Shown here: piece after piece, positions 42,625-51,403 of the stretch
Layout of the letters: each line of letters begins with the position of its first letter
Numbering within the stretch: position 1 is the stretch's first letter
Assembly (NCBI GenBank): GCA_028288305.1
Contig: JAQBOA010000064.1
Span: 38,826-102,825, forward strand
Length of the DNA stretch: 64,000 nt
Direction of reading: 5' to 3'
DNA from: Mucilaginibacter sp.
GTDB taxonomy: Bacteria; Bacteroidota; Bacteroidia; Sphingobacteriales; Sphingobacteriaceae
Notes under the pieces: generated by a model
Database searches by the model: none
The model's input: only the letters and a program-made list of their open reading frames with translations
Told to the model about the DNA's origin: nothing
Translations under genes and position numbers: made by a program

Positions 42625-43272
42625 ATGAATAAACTTATACTACTTTTTTTATTTTTAATAGCTTTTAATGTTTCAAAGGGGCAAGTTAATGCGCTCACTG
42701 AAGATGGTCGGCAAGTCATTTTATTCAATAATGGCACATGGAAATATCATAATGACAGTACTTTGAATAAAAAAAATCATGCTGACTCGATAAAAATAAA
42801 TCCTGTTAAATTCTCAAAGTCAACCAGTTCCACTTTTCTTGCAAAAAGTAATACCGTTAATATAGGGGTCTTTATAGATCCCGATAAATGGACGCTTAAA
42901 ACACACAATGAAAATGAGTCAAACCCGGAATATAGGTTCAGTTTAAAATCAGGAGATGGCTATGCCATGCTTGAAACTGAAAAAACACCAATTGGTCTGG
43001 ACGTTATGCGAAATATTGCCTTAATCAATGCACAAAAAGCAGCTATTGACGCAAAAATCACAACCCAGGAATATAGAATTGTAAATAATAAAAAGATACT
43101 TTTCTTAGAAATGTCAGGAACTATTCAAGGGATTAAATTTAAATATATGGGTTATTATTTTTCCAACGAAAAAGGAACAACTCAATTATTATCATATACC
43201 ACAGAGGCAATGTACAATGAGGCAAATAAAGAGTTGGAAACCTTCTTGAATGGGTTGGTAGTGATTGATTAA
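42625..43272 (+). CDS. Secreted protein of unknown function
   Basis: The 215-residue protein has a signal peptide (MNKLILLFLFLIAFNVSKG) followed by a short module, NALTEDGRQVILFNNGTWKY, that is common at the start of Bacteroidota envelope proteins. From about residue 70 to the end it has strands and helices (IGVFIDPDKWTL, FSLKSGDGYAMLETEKTPIGLDVMRNIALINAQKAA, ILFLEMSGTIQGIKFKYMGYYFSNEKGTTQLLSYTT) resembling PsbP/DcrB-like domains. Function is unknown. It stands alone between two MITE-like elements. Confidence 0.65.
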   Translation: MNKLILLFLFLIAFNVSKGQVNALTEDGRQVILFNNGTWKYHNDSTLNKKNHADSIKINPVKFSKSTSSTFLAKSNTVNIGVFIDPDKWTLKTHNENESNPEYRFSLKSGDGYAMLETEKTPIGLDVMRNIALINAQKAAIDAKITTQEYRIVNNKKILFLEMSGTIQGIKFKYMGYYFSNEKGTTQLLSYTTEAMYNEANKELETFLNGLVVID

Positions 43273-43330
43273 CTTGTTGAAAATTCATGTTTGGCAGAAT
43301 CAGGTTCTCTTCTCCCTTTTTACTCCGCCA

Positions 43331-43442
43331 GTTCAAGCGTCTTTCACTTGAACTCAATTTTATTTTAGCGTCTGCGCTAACGAGTATTATTATGAGCGTA
43401 GACGCCCATAACTTTTTATGTTCAAGCGAAAGACGCTTGAAC
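43331..43442. repeat. MITE-like palindromic element, copy B
   Basis: The termini are exact complements over 15 bases: GTTCAAGCGTCTTTC at the left and GAAAGACGCTTGAAC at the right. Inside, GCGTCTGCGCT pairs with AGCGTAGACGC with one mismatch. Each terminus is also a small GTTCAAG...CTTGAAC palindrome. The element lies between the convergent ends of an unknown gene and the SnoaL-like gene. Confidence 0.82.
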
Positions 43443-43451
43443 AGCCGGGGT

Positions 43452-44042
43452 TTATTTACCGAGGCCCATTTGGTTCATATAGGTTTGGTTATCCCAAAAC
43501 AAGGACTCTTCGACCATCAATCCGTTTTTCCAGTGACCTACCGTACACATCGGTATTTTAAATGCCTTACCGGTTGGCTGAATGAATTTACCCTTTCCTA
43601 AAGGCATAGGTTTAGTAAAAGTCCCTTCCATTACGCCGGTAACACAGGTCCATTCACCGGTGCCATTTCCAAAGCGGATTGGGTGTATTTTTATCCTGGT
43701 ATCGGGTGCGTATACAAACATGGCTTTCATATCTTCAAGGTGCCTTGCCAAACCATTGGTATGATGCCCGTCAGGCCAGTTCACAACAATGTCCTTTGCA
43801 TGAGTTTCATGAAAGCGTACCCACTGCTGTCCGCTGAAGATTACAAAATCCAGCGTGTCAAATTTGGTTAAATGACTTTTCAGCGTATCACCAGACATCG
43901 TTTTCAAAATATTTTGCATAGAATCAATTTTCGCCTGCATTTCTTTTGAGTTACCGTTGTTGTTTGAACAACCTGTAAATGTTGTCAATATTATTACTGA
44001 AAATAATGCTGCAACTGATAAGGAGTTAATAATCTTTTTCAT
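43452..44042 (-). CDS. SnoaL/NTF2-like lipoprotein
   Basis: The 196-residue protein has a lipoprotein signal (MKKIINSLSVAALFSVIILTTFTGC; lipid-attached Cys 25) and a coiled segment, followed by a SnoaL-like polyketide-cyclase fold of the NTF2 superfamily: FHETHAKDIVVNWPDGHHTNGLARHLEDMKAMFVYAPDTRIKIHPIRFGNGTGEWTCVTGVMEGTF and GKAFKIPMCTVGHWKNGLMVEESLFWDNQTYMNQMGL. The Asp/His pocket residues of SnoaL-type enzymes seem present, but the substrate is unknown. It is anchored to the envelope. It stands alone. Confidence 0.82.
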   Translation of the reverse strand: MKKIINSLSVAALFSVIILTTFTGCSNNNGNSKEMQAKIDSMQNILKTMSGDTLKSHLTKFDTLDFVIFSGQQWVRFHETHAKDIVVNWPDGHHTNGLARHLEDMKAMFVYAPDTRIKIHPIRFGNGTGEWTCVTGVMEGTFTKPMPLGKGKFIQPTGKAFKIPMCTVGHWKNGLMVEESLFWDNQTYMNQMGLGK

Positions 44043-44130
44043 TTTTTATAGTTTATGTTATGTCAAAAATTCAATTAATTTGTAGTTGATGAGCTTTGAT
44101 ATACTATTTAGATTGCTGCTTTAATCCCCA

Positions 44131-44153
44131 GTTCAAGTGTCTTTCATTTGAAC
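44131..44153. repeat. Solo terminus of the MITE-like family
   Basis: GTTCAAGTGTCTTTC followed by ATTTGAAC matches the 23-bp left end of copy B (43331-43353) with two differences. No inner part or right end follows, so it is a decayed or solo palindromic unit. Confidence 0.6.
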
Positions 44154-44194
44154 AGGTGGGTTGCTGATAATTAGTATATTATCCTAAATACCAT

Positions 44195-44289
44195 GTTCCA
44201 CACTGTTCCAATTAATTTCACAACTTATTTATTTACAAATAATTAACAAATTTAGCGTTCCACCTGTTCCAATTATTTTTTTTGGAACA
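44195..44289. repeat. GTTCCA repeat cluster near the MFS gene end
   Basis: GTTCCACACTGTTCCAATTA (44195-44214) recurs as GTTCCACCTGTTCCAATTA (44257-44275). The last copy forms a hairpin, TGTTCCAA (44265-44272) with TTGGAACA (44282-44289), which ends 5 bases from the MFS stop codon. It may serve as a 3' hairpin for the MFS transcript or as operator repeats for the SnoaL-like gene. Confidence 0.5.
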
Positions 44290-44293
44290 CCTA

Positions 44294-45844
44294 TCAATAT
44301 CGTTTATCCCTTTTTATACCACTATTCTTTATAAACACAAATGCCATAAACGCACCTAAAAACCCAAGTGCTGCTGATATGCGCATTATTTGACTATACG
44401 TATCGATGAAAGCCATCTTATAAAATTTCTCAACAACTACTTTATTAACCGAACTGACAGAGGCAGGAACTTTAGCATTTCCCAAATCAGCTGCCTGCGC
44501 CATAATAACCTGCTTCTCCTTTACGCTAAAAGGCTTCGTACTTACCTGTTGTTGCAGTGAACCCGAAAAAAATAAAACCGCCAAAGCCCCAAAAACGGCA
44601 TTAGCAAAAACATTAGCAATACGTGTGATGGCGTTATTGATACCCGATGCTGTTCCTGAGAAATTACCGCTTACCGAACCCATAACACTGGCCGTAAGCG
44701 GCGCAACAGTAAGAGACATTCCTAATCCGAAAACTAAAATTCCGGGAAAGAAGGTGGTCCAATAATCTGACGGTCCATTTGTTTGCTTCACAAATGATAG
44801 AATCAGCAACCCCACCCCTGCTATTGCCGGACCTGCAATGAGCAGCCACCTGGGTCCATATTTATCCGCAAGACTGCCTGCAAAACGCGCGATAGTAATC
44901 ATAAGTAGCGTAAAAGGTAAAAAAGTAAGTCCGGATTGCAATTGGGAATATCCCTGTGCCTGTACCAGGTTTAAAGAAAGAAATAACATACCTGCACCAA
45001 GGCCCGCATATAAGAAAAACGTTAGCAGGTTTGCCCCGCTGAACGTCATATTGACAAATAAGTGTAGGGGCATCATGGGATGTTTCCCGTTTTTTTCAAT
45101 AATGATAAACGCTATGAGCAATAATAATCCGGCGGCCAATGCCAAATAGACTTCCCAATTGTTAAAGCCAATCGCAGGTATGCGCAAAAAACCAAAGGTT
45201 AAGCAAGCCAGCCCAAATGCTATACAAATTGCACCGGGAAAATCAATAGACTTATCGCTTCCTTCATCCTTGCTTTCTTTAACTCTCAGCCACAGCATTA
45301 TAATTGCTGCCAAACCAATTGGCACATTTATAAAAAATATATAGCGCCATAAGCCTGCATCCGCCAAAGCGCCACCCAATATGGGTCCGCCAATAGTTAC
45401 CACGGTTGTAAACGCCGACCATGTCCCGATTGCTTTACCCCTTTCTTTTTCATCGATAGAAGATGAGATGAGTGATAAACTACCCGGAATCATCAACGCA
45501 CCGCCGACTCCCTGTGTCACCCGGAATATGATTAAAAAGGTTACATCCGGCGCAAATCCGCATGCTGCTGAGCCAATTATAAAAATAAAGATGCCGGTCA
45601 TAAATATTTTTTTTCGGCCAAGCTTATCGCCTAAAGAACCACCGATTAGTATAAGTGATGCAAGCATCAACAGGTAGGCATTCAATAGCCAGAATAAATC
45701 GGCCCCGGTTGCATGAAGGCTTCGCTGCAACGCCGGTAAAACAACATTGAGTGCTGTACTGTCAATAAAAGCCATTGCCGAAGCCAGTATGGCCGAAACC
45801 ATAATCCATTTACCTTCGGAACTGCTAAGGGTTACTGTGGCCAT
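44294..45844 (-). CDS. MFS multidrug transporter, DHA2 family
   Basis: The 516-residue protein has about 14 membrane helices, the count of the DHA2 (EmrB/QacA) drug:H+ antiporters. Motif A, GGSLGDKLGRKKIFMTG, follows helix 2, and motif D1-like ALNVVLPALQRSLH is at the first helix (MAFIDSTALNVVLPAL). Helix 5 holds GxxxGPxxGG-like GGPILGGALADAGLWRYIFFINVPIGL (antiporter motif C). Exports toxic compounds using the proton gradient. No EmrA partner is adjacent. A REP element lies upstream. Confidence 0.93.
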   Translation of the reverse strand: MATVTLSSSEGKWIMVSAILASAMAFIDSTALNVVLPALQRSLHATGADLFWLLNAYLLMLASLILIGGSLGDKLGRKKIFMTGIFIFIIGSAACGFAPDVTFLIIFRVTQGVGGALMIPGSLSLISSSIDEKERGKAIGTWSAFTTVVTIGGPILGGALADAGLWRYIFFINVPIGLAAIIMLWLRVKESKDEGSDKSIDFPGAICIAFGLACLTFGFLRIPAIGFNNWEVYLALAAGLLLLIAFIIIEKNGKHPMMPLHLFVNMTFSGANLLTFFLYAGLGAGMLFLSLNLVQAQGYSQLQSGLTFLPFTLLMITIARFAGSLADKYGPRWLLIAGPAIAGVGLLILSFVKQTNGPSDYWTTFFPGILVFGLGMSLTVAPLTASVMGSVSGNFSGTASGINNAITRIANVFANAVFGALAVLFFSGSLQQQVSTKPFSVKEKQVIMAQAADLGNAKVPASVSSVNKVVVEKFYKMAFIDTYSQIMRISAALGFLGAFMAFVFIKNSGIKRDKRY

Positions 45845-46188
45845 AAAATGTTGTTGGAATGAATTATAATGGGATCAAATTATTGTAAAAGGTATGGAAA
45901 AAATTAAATGCAGATAAGAAAAACTTTCAAAATAACTCCGACCGCCTCAAGCAAATCGTAAGTCAAAAAGAGGGGTGTCATGGTGAGGCACTCGAACCAC
46001 GTGCGCAAAGGCCGGTCGTCAATGCATTAACGGCGTGCAAAGCGTTCAGGCCACCACACATGGTTCGAGGACCTCACCATGACACCCTTTATGACATCCC
46101 ATAAAATAAGCCTTAAAACAATTCGCCCTTGACACTTAATTTATTATCATTAGTTTAGTAATCTATAATCCTATTTTAATTTTCCGAT
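45845..46188. other. Gap with REP element between divergent genes
   Basis: This 344-bp gap separates the MFS gene (leftward) and the quinoprotein gene (rightward). Its only notable content is the long inverted repeat at 45973-46087; the rest is AT-rich and should hold both promoters. Confidence 0.5.
45973..46087. repeat. REP-like long inverted repeat
   Basis: The arms 45973-46003 (GGGTGTCATGGTGAGG-cactcgaacc) and 46057-46087 match as reverse complements at 28 of 31 positions. The GC-rich core differs from flanking DNA. It is non-coding and resembles REP families dispersed in Sphingobacteriales. Confidence 0.75.
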
Positions 46189-48348
46189 ATGCTTCCCAGA
46201 TTTCAATTAATTGTTCTGCTTTTACTAACCTTATTATTTTCATGCAAGCCGAAAGTTGATGATAATACAACCTGGCGGGTATATGGCGGCTCAAAACAAT
46301 CAACCAGGTATTCGGCGCTGACACAGATAGATACCAGCAACGTGACACAATTAAAAATGGTTTGGATTCATCATACTAATGATGCTGATACTGCTGCACA
46401 TTCGCAAATGCAATGTAATCCTATCATTGTCAATAGTACGCTTTACGCTACAACGCCCCGTTTGCGTTTAATTGCCCTTGACGCAAAAACCGGAGCACAA
46501 AAATGGATTTTTGATCCCACGGGAAACAGTCTTAATAAAAGTAAGCTAAGCTTCATACTCAATAATAATCGTGGGGTTACTTACTGGGAAGACAAAGATG
46601 ATAAACGTATCCTTTATTGTGCTGGATCATACTTATACGCTGTAAATGCTGAGACAGGTAAACTAATACTGGATTTTGGCACGAATGGAAAAGTTGACCT
46701 TCACAACGGGCTGGGAGTAGATGCAAAAAAAATGTACATAACAGCAACATCGCCAGGAATTATCTACAAAGACTTATACATATTGGGTAGTCGTGTTAAT
46801 GAAACAGCTGATGCCGCTCCGGGGCATATAAGGGCCTACGATGTACATACAGGCACAATACGCTGGGTTTTTCATACTATTCCGCGTCCTGGTGAATATG
46901 GGTACGATACCTGGGAGGATAAAAATGCCTGGAAACATATTGGTTCAGCAAATTCCTGGACAGGCTTTAGCCTGGATGATCCGCGCGGACTATTGTATGT
47001 ACCCACAGGTTCAGCGGCCTATGATTTTTATGGTGGGAAACGCAAAGGCGCGGGTCTGTTTGCCAACTGCTTGCTGGCGCTCGACGCTGCTACCGGAAAA
47101 TTGAAATGGCATTACCAGGTTATTCATCATGATATGTGGGATAAAGACTTGCCTGCAGCGCCTTCTTTAGTAACCATTCATAAAGATGGAAAAGCAATTG
47201 ACGCGGTGGCTCAGCCTACTAAACACGGTTTTATTTTTGTGTTGGATAGAGTCACCGGCAAGCCGCTTTTCCCGGTTGATGAAAAGCCTGTAAGCACAGT
47301 ATCCGAATTAAAAGGAGAAAAACCATGGCCAACTCAGCCCATCCCCCGCTTACCCGAGCCTTTTGCGAGGCAAACATTAACTGAGAAAGATATTAACCCT
47401 TATCTTTCAGATTCGTCTAAAAAAGAGGTTTTAAACCGATTAAAAACTTACCGTTATGGGAACATGTTTTTGCCTCCAGGACATACGCCATCAGTTATTT
47501 TTCCGGGTTTTGATGGAGGGGCAGAGTGGGGCGGGCCTGCTTATGACCCGGCTACAGGTATATTTTACATCAATGCAAATGAAATGCCATGGATACTAAC
47601 CATGATCGATGCGAACTTTGAAACAGGTAAAAATGAAAACTATGGCCAGGCAGGGGAAAGATTATTTGCCAACAATTGTATGGGATGCCATGGCAAGGAT
47701 AGAAAAGGGACAGGAAATTATCCTTCACTTATAAACATTGGCAGCAAATACAATGGTGATCAAATTGCAGCGCTGATAAATACCGGCAGAAGAATGATGC
47801 CTTCATTTAAACAATTGTCGGGCAGTGAAAAAGATGCGATCATCTCTTTTATAACCGACAATAAAAGTGCAGAAAAAAAAGCATTTAAACACGAAAATGT
47901 AAAGCAGGATACTTTTTTAAACCTGCCATATCAAATGACTGGTTATAACAGGTTTTTATCTAAAGAAGGTTATCCGGCTATTTCGCCACCATGGGGAACA
48001 TTAACCGCTATAAACTTGAATACCGGTAAAATAGTTTGGAAAGTGCCCTTAGGTGAAGATACGGCGCTTATGAAAAAAGGATATCCGATAACAGGAACAG
48101 AAAATTATGGCGGCCCCGTAGTTACGGCAGGCGGACTTGTGTTTATTGCTGCAACAAAAGATGGTAAAATACGTGCGTTTAATAAACTCACAGGCAAGTT
48201 ATTATGGGAGGCCCAATTGCCTGCGGCCGGTTTTGCCACACCAAGTGTGTATGAAGAAGGCGGTAAACAATACCTTGTAATTGCTTGTGGTGGTGGCAAA
48301 TTAGGCACAAAAACCGGAGATGCTTATGTGGCGTTTGCACTGCCTTAA
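46189..48348 (+). CDS. PQQ-dependent dehydrogenase with cytochrome c insert
   Basis: The 719-residue protein is a lipoprotein by its signal (LIVLLLLTLLFSC). It is a quinoprotein beta-propeller like membrane glucose dehydrogenase: WRVYGGSKQSTRYSALTQID, LDAKTGAQKWIFDP, GVTYWEDKDDKRILY, LLALDAATGKLKWHYQVIHHDMWDKDLPAAP, WGGPAYDPATGIFYINANEMPW. A cytochrome c domain (about 485-565) with heme motif CMGCHG is inserted before the last blades, where LTAINLNTGKIVWKVPLGE and FATPSVYEEGGKQYLVIACGGG follow. It should oxidise a sugar or alcohol in the periplasm and pass electrons to the respiratory chain. Confidence 0.93.
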   Translation: MLPRFQLIVLLLLTLLFSCKPKVDDNTTWRVYGGSKQSTRYSALTQIDTSNVTQLKMVWIHHTNDADTAAHSQMQCNPIIVNSTLYATTPRLRLIALDAKTGAQKWIFDPTGNSLNKSKLSFILNNNRGVTYWEDKDDKRILYCAGSYLYAVNAETGKLILDFGTNGKVDLHNGLGVDAKKMYITATSPGIIYKDLYILGSRVNETADAAPGHIRAYDVHTGTIRWVFHTIPRPGEYGYDTWEDKNAWKHIGSANSWTGFSLDDPRGLLYVPTGSAAYDFYGGKRKGAGLFANCLLALDAATGKLKWHYQVIHHDMWDKDLPAAPSLVTIHKDGKAIDAVAQPTKHGFIFVLDRVTGKPLFPVDEKPVSTVSELKGEKPWPTQPIPRLPEPFARQTLTEKDINPYLSDSSKKEVLNRLKTYRYGNMFLPPGHTPSVIFPGFDGGAEWGGPAYDPATGIFYINANEMPWILTMIDANFETGKNENYGQAGERLFANNCMGCHGKDRKGTGNYPSLINIGSKYNGDQIAALINTGRRMMPSFKQLSGSEKDAIISFITDNKSAEKKAFKHENVKQDTFLNLPYQMTGYNRFLSKEGYPAISPPWGTLTAINLNTGKIVWKVPLGEDTALMKKGYPITGTENYGGPVVTAGGLVFIAATKDGKIRAFNKLTGKLLWEAQLPAAGFATPSVYEEGGKQYLVIACGGGKLGTKTGDAYVAFALP

Positions 48349-48352
48349 ATTT

Positions 48353-48443
48353 GCCTCACCTAAATCCTCTCCAAAGGAGAGGACTTTGAATGCAAGGCCG
48401 CTATTTTAAACTCCCTCTCCCTTGGAGAGGGCCGGGGTGAGGC
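48353..48443. repeat. Bacteroidota-type palindromic repeat (GCCTCACC...GGTGAGGC)
   Basis: GCCTCACC (48353-48360) and GGTGAGGC (48436-48443) bound an imperfect palindrome. Inside are CCTCTCCAAAGGAGAGG, itself a hairpin, and CCCTCTCCCTTGGAGAGGG. It lies between the convergent quinoprotein and rhamnosidase genes and may terminate both. It belongs to a well-known type of dispersed Bacteroidota repeat. Confidence 0.78.
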
Positions 48444-48477
48444 GAACTACATTTATGCCGAACCCACATTAAATATC

Positions 48478-51228
48478 TCACTTCACCAAAGCTTTAAAAT
48501 CATATTCGCCGGAGCCTATGCTTATAACTTCATAGCCATCCTGGTATTTTAGCGATTTAAAGCCGGCAATTTTTTCTATGGGTTGTCTTTGTTCGGTAAT
48601 AGCACTTTTTTCTTTGGCAGGAATCCATACCTCAGCAGTTGTATTTGCAGGAATAAGGATATGCAGGTTGAAAAAACCATTTTCTATTTTCCAATCACTA
48701 ATGATATTTCCTGATACTGAATTATAATTTCCTTTTGCCCAGGTTAAATCGCCGGCGGGTTGTGGTTTTATGATTATTTTTTTAAAACCCGGCGCTGCCT
48801 CGTTAATGCCCAACAGCGATTTATAAAACCATTCATCTATCGACCCAAACATGGGGTGATTTTGAGAGTAAACATTATCAGAAAAGGCCCAACTTTCCCA
48901 TAAAGTGGTCGCGTTTTTTGATAACATATAACCCCACCCAGGAAAGTCTCTTTGGTTTGCCATTTTATAAGCAATTTCATTTTGGTCGCTTTCGCGCAAT
49001 ACATCAAAAAGCATTTTTGTAGAGAAAATGCCTGTTGATACATGAAAATTATGCCGTTCAAATTCTTTCATCAATGCCCGATACGCTAAAGATTTGTCAG
49101 CAGATAGATTATACCATAAGGCAAAAATTTCAGCGCCCTCGGTTGCATTGTCATAGCGTCCGGTGCCAGGTATGTAAAACTTAGTTATGATTGCATTCTT
49201 TATTTTATTAGCGAGGCTGGTATATTTAATTGAGTCCTGAGTTTTGCCTAATATTCCGGCAAAATCAGCGGCAAGCAAAACATGATGGTAATAAAACAGG
49301 GAAGCATCAAAAGCTATGGGTTTAGGGTCAAGAGCCTCATGATCTCCTATTTCATGATCAAAAAGATTTTCATAAGCTTTGGATTGCAGAAAATCTATTT
49401 GCCTGGTGAAAGCTGAATAATTGTTAGCGATAATCCGTTTATCTCCATAGTAATCATAAAGTTGTTTTTGCAGATAAGGAAAGGCAAGCTGCCACCCTGG
49501 GGGGCCCGATTCTCCGCTGACGGATTCCGAATGAATACCTGTATAGGGAGATAATTCTGTGATCCCACCATCCGGTAACTGATCGTTAGCAAAGTCGGTA
49601 ACTGACTTCCTGTAAAAGTTTGCCATATTATAGTTATAGCAATACGCTTGCGAAGTAACTATCATATCAGCTCCATAACCCATTTTCTCCCTTGCGGGAC
49701 AATCAGACTGTACACTAAAAACATTGCTCAAAAATGTCCATTGCACAACCTCGTGTAGCCGGTTAAGCATTTCATTTGAACAGGAAAAAGAACCATCCTG
49801 AACCAAATCTGAATTCATTCTTAAACCTTCAATATCATTCAAAGTTGGCTTTCCGGGCCAGCCTGTAACCTGCACATACCGGAAACCATGAAAAGTAAAC
49901 CGCGGATACCATTCTTCAACTCCTTTCCCTTTTAATATATAACTATCTTCCTGCCATGCAGTTTTTGGTGCTCCAGGTCCGCCGTTAAGATGCCATTTCT
50001 CTTTAATTTGTCCTGTAACAGAGGTGAAATAATTCAATCTCCCATCGGAAAACAGCTCTTCACCGTACCGCAGTTTAATATTGGTTCCCAATGGTCCAGT
50101 AACCTTTATTCGCGCAACTCCTGCAAAGTTTTGCCCCATATCCACAATGAAAGTATCTTTTCCGGCTTCTGTAATTCCAATCGGTCTTATTGTCCTCGTA
50201 ATTTTTATTGGTGGCTGCATTTGCGCCGATAAATGGCCATCAGGCCCGTCTGTGACCACCGCATTTTTCCATCCTGAAAAATCATCTTTAAAGAAATCAT
50301 TACGTGCTAACCGACCGTCGTCATGTTCACCCAGGTAAACATTGTTAAAAACTATTTGACCCGTTGCAGTATACCAGGATGGATCGGTTAATACCCATTG
50401 CGTACTGCCGTTGTTGTATTTAATATATAACTGTGCAGATAAGCAAGGTCTGCCGGTTTGCTGCACATTGCGCAGGTTAAACTCGCCAAACAAGCGAATG
50501 GGCAATGGGTTATACCAGCCGTTACCCAGCATTATGCTTAAAATATTATTGCCTTTTTTAACCTGATCAGTGATATCATAAGTAGTATAGAGCACTTGTT
50601 TCCGGTAACTTGTAAAACCCGGGTCAAGTACGTTATTGCCAATTTTTGTTCCATTTAAATATGCTTCATAATATCCTAATCCGCTGATATACAATCTTGC
50701 AGCAACAATTCTTTTGGTAACTTTTATTACCTTTTTAAATAAGGGCATCGAATCATCTTTATAAAAATCTGAATCATTTTTAAACTGCGTACGTCCGTCA
50801 CCAATCCATTTTGCCTTCCAATCTGTGGTTTCAAGAGCAGCGGTTTCAAACCAGGCATTTTTACTCCAGCCTGAAGGATTTCCATCGCCATCATATACTC
50901 TAACCCGCCAGTAATATTTTGTATAGGATGATAAAGGAAGTCCATTATATTCTATTTGTACAGTTTCGGAGCTTATAACCTTCCCGCTGTTCCACATATT
51001 ACCCTTTAATTGATTGATAGCTGTTTCATTATCACTCACTATGATCTCATAGGCAGATTGTATTTGATTGCGTTTTTTGGAAGATAAAGTCCAGGTTAAT
51101 CCCGGCTTTTTGATATCGATGCCTAAAGGGTTTTCCTTATACTCACAAGTAAGTAAAACTGGTTTTAAATCTGCAGCAAAGGCCGTTGATATTAATAATA
51201 ATGAAAATAAAATGAGGCTTTTAATCAT
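48478..51228 (-). CDS. Alpha-L-rhamnosidase (GH78)
   Basis: The 916-residue protein has a signal peptide (MIKSLILFSLLLISTAFA) and the full GH78 plan: an Ig-like N-terminal domain (LLTCEYKENPLGIDIKKPGLTWTLSS...), the Bac_rhamnosid_N carbohydrate-binding domain (ARLYISGLGYYEAYLNGTKIGNNVLDPGFTSYRKQVLYTTYDIT), and an (alpha/alpha)6 catalytic barrel with SDCPAREKMGYGADM, then ATTLWESWAFSD and NHPMFGSIDEWFYKSLLGI and a C-terminal beta-sandwich. It cleaves terminal L-rhamnose from plant glycosides or polysaccharides in the periplasm or outside. It stands alone, not in a SusCD locus. Confidence 0.95.
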   Translation of the reverse strand: MIKSLILFSLLLISTAFAADLKPVLLTCEYKENPLGIDIKKPGLTWTLSSKKRNQIQSAYEIIVSDNETAINQLKGNMWNSGKVISSETVQIEYNGLPLSSYTKYYWRVRVYDGDGNPSGWSKNAWFETAALETTDWKAKWIGDGRTQFKNDSDFYKDDSMPLFKKVIKVTKRIVAARLYISGLGYYEAYLNGTKIGNNVLDPGFTSYRKQVLYTTYDITDQVKKGNNILSIMLGNGWYNPLPIRLFGEFNLRNVQQTGRPCLSAQLYIKYNNGSTQWVLTDPSWYTATGQIVFNNVYLGEHDDGRLARNDFFKDDFSGWKNAVVTDGPDGHLSAQMQPPIKITRTIRPIGITEAGKDTFIVDMGQNFAGVARIKVTGPLGTNIKLRYGEELFSDGRLNYFTSVTGQIKEKWHLNGGPGAPKTAWQEDSYILKGKGVEEWYPRFTFHGFRYVQVTGWPGKPTLNDIEGLRMNSDLVQDGSFSCSNEMLNRLHEVVQWTFLSNVFSVQSDCPAREKMGYGADMIVTSQAYCYNYNMANFYRKSVTDFANDQLPDGGITELSPYTGIHSESVSGESGPPGWQLAFPYLQKQLYDYYGDKRIIANNYSAFTRQIDFLQSKAYENLFDHEIGDHEALDPKPIAFDASLFYYHHVLLAADFAGILGKTQDSIKYTSLANKIKNAIITKFYIPGTGRYDNATEGAEIFALWYNLSADKSLAYRALMKEFERHNFHVSTGIFSTKMLFDVLRESDQNEIAYKMANQRDFPGWGYMLSKNATTLWESWAFSDNVYSQNHPMFGSIDEWFYKSLLGINEAAPGFKKIIIKPQPAGDLTWAKGNYNSVSGNIISDWKIENGFFNLHILIPANTTAEVWIPAKEKSAITEQRQPIEKIAGFKSLKYQDGYEVISIGSGEYDFKALVK

Positions 51229-51403
51229 CTAGATTAAATATTTAGGATTGGTTTCTTATAAATGTAATCTAAAAATACATTCTCAGAACTAAAGAAAAAA
51301 CCTTTTGTAACTATATTGTAAAATTAAATGACCTATATTTATCACCTTGAGAGTGGACCCCTTGTCAATGCTATTTATTCTATTAATTAAAAATATAAAA
51401 CTA

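Noticed and set aside
41852-43442. A transposon carrying the DinB and secreted-protein genes between copies A and B
   Set aside because: Both copies are complete, self-contained palindromes, no transposase lies between, and a solo end occurs elsewhere; independent insertions are simpler.
43287-43601. A 104-codon plus-strand frame overlapping the SnoaL-like gene
   Set aside because: Its middle part is the translation of the MITE-like element and the rest is antisense to the SnoaL-like lipoprotein gene; it shows no family features of its own.
45973-46087. tRNA-like or CRISPR-like structure
   Set aside because: Only one inverted pair exists, there is no direct-repeat/spacer pattern, and no cloverleaf can be drawn from TGGTTCGAGG; a REP element explains it.
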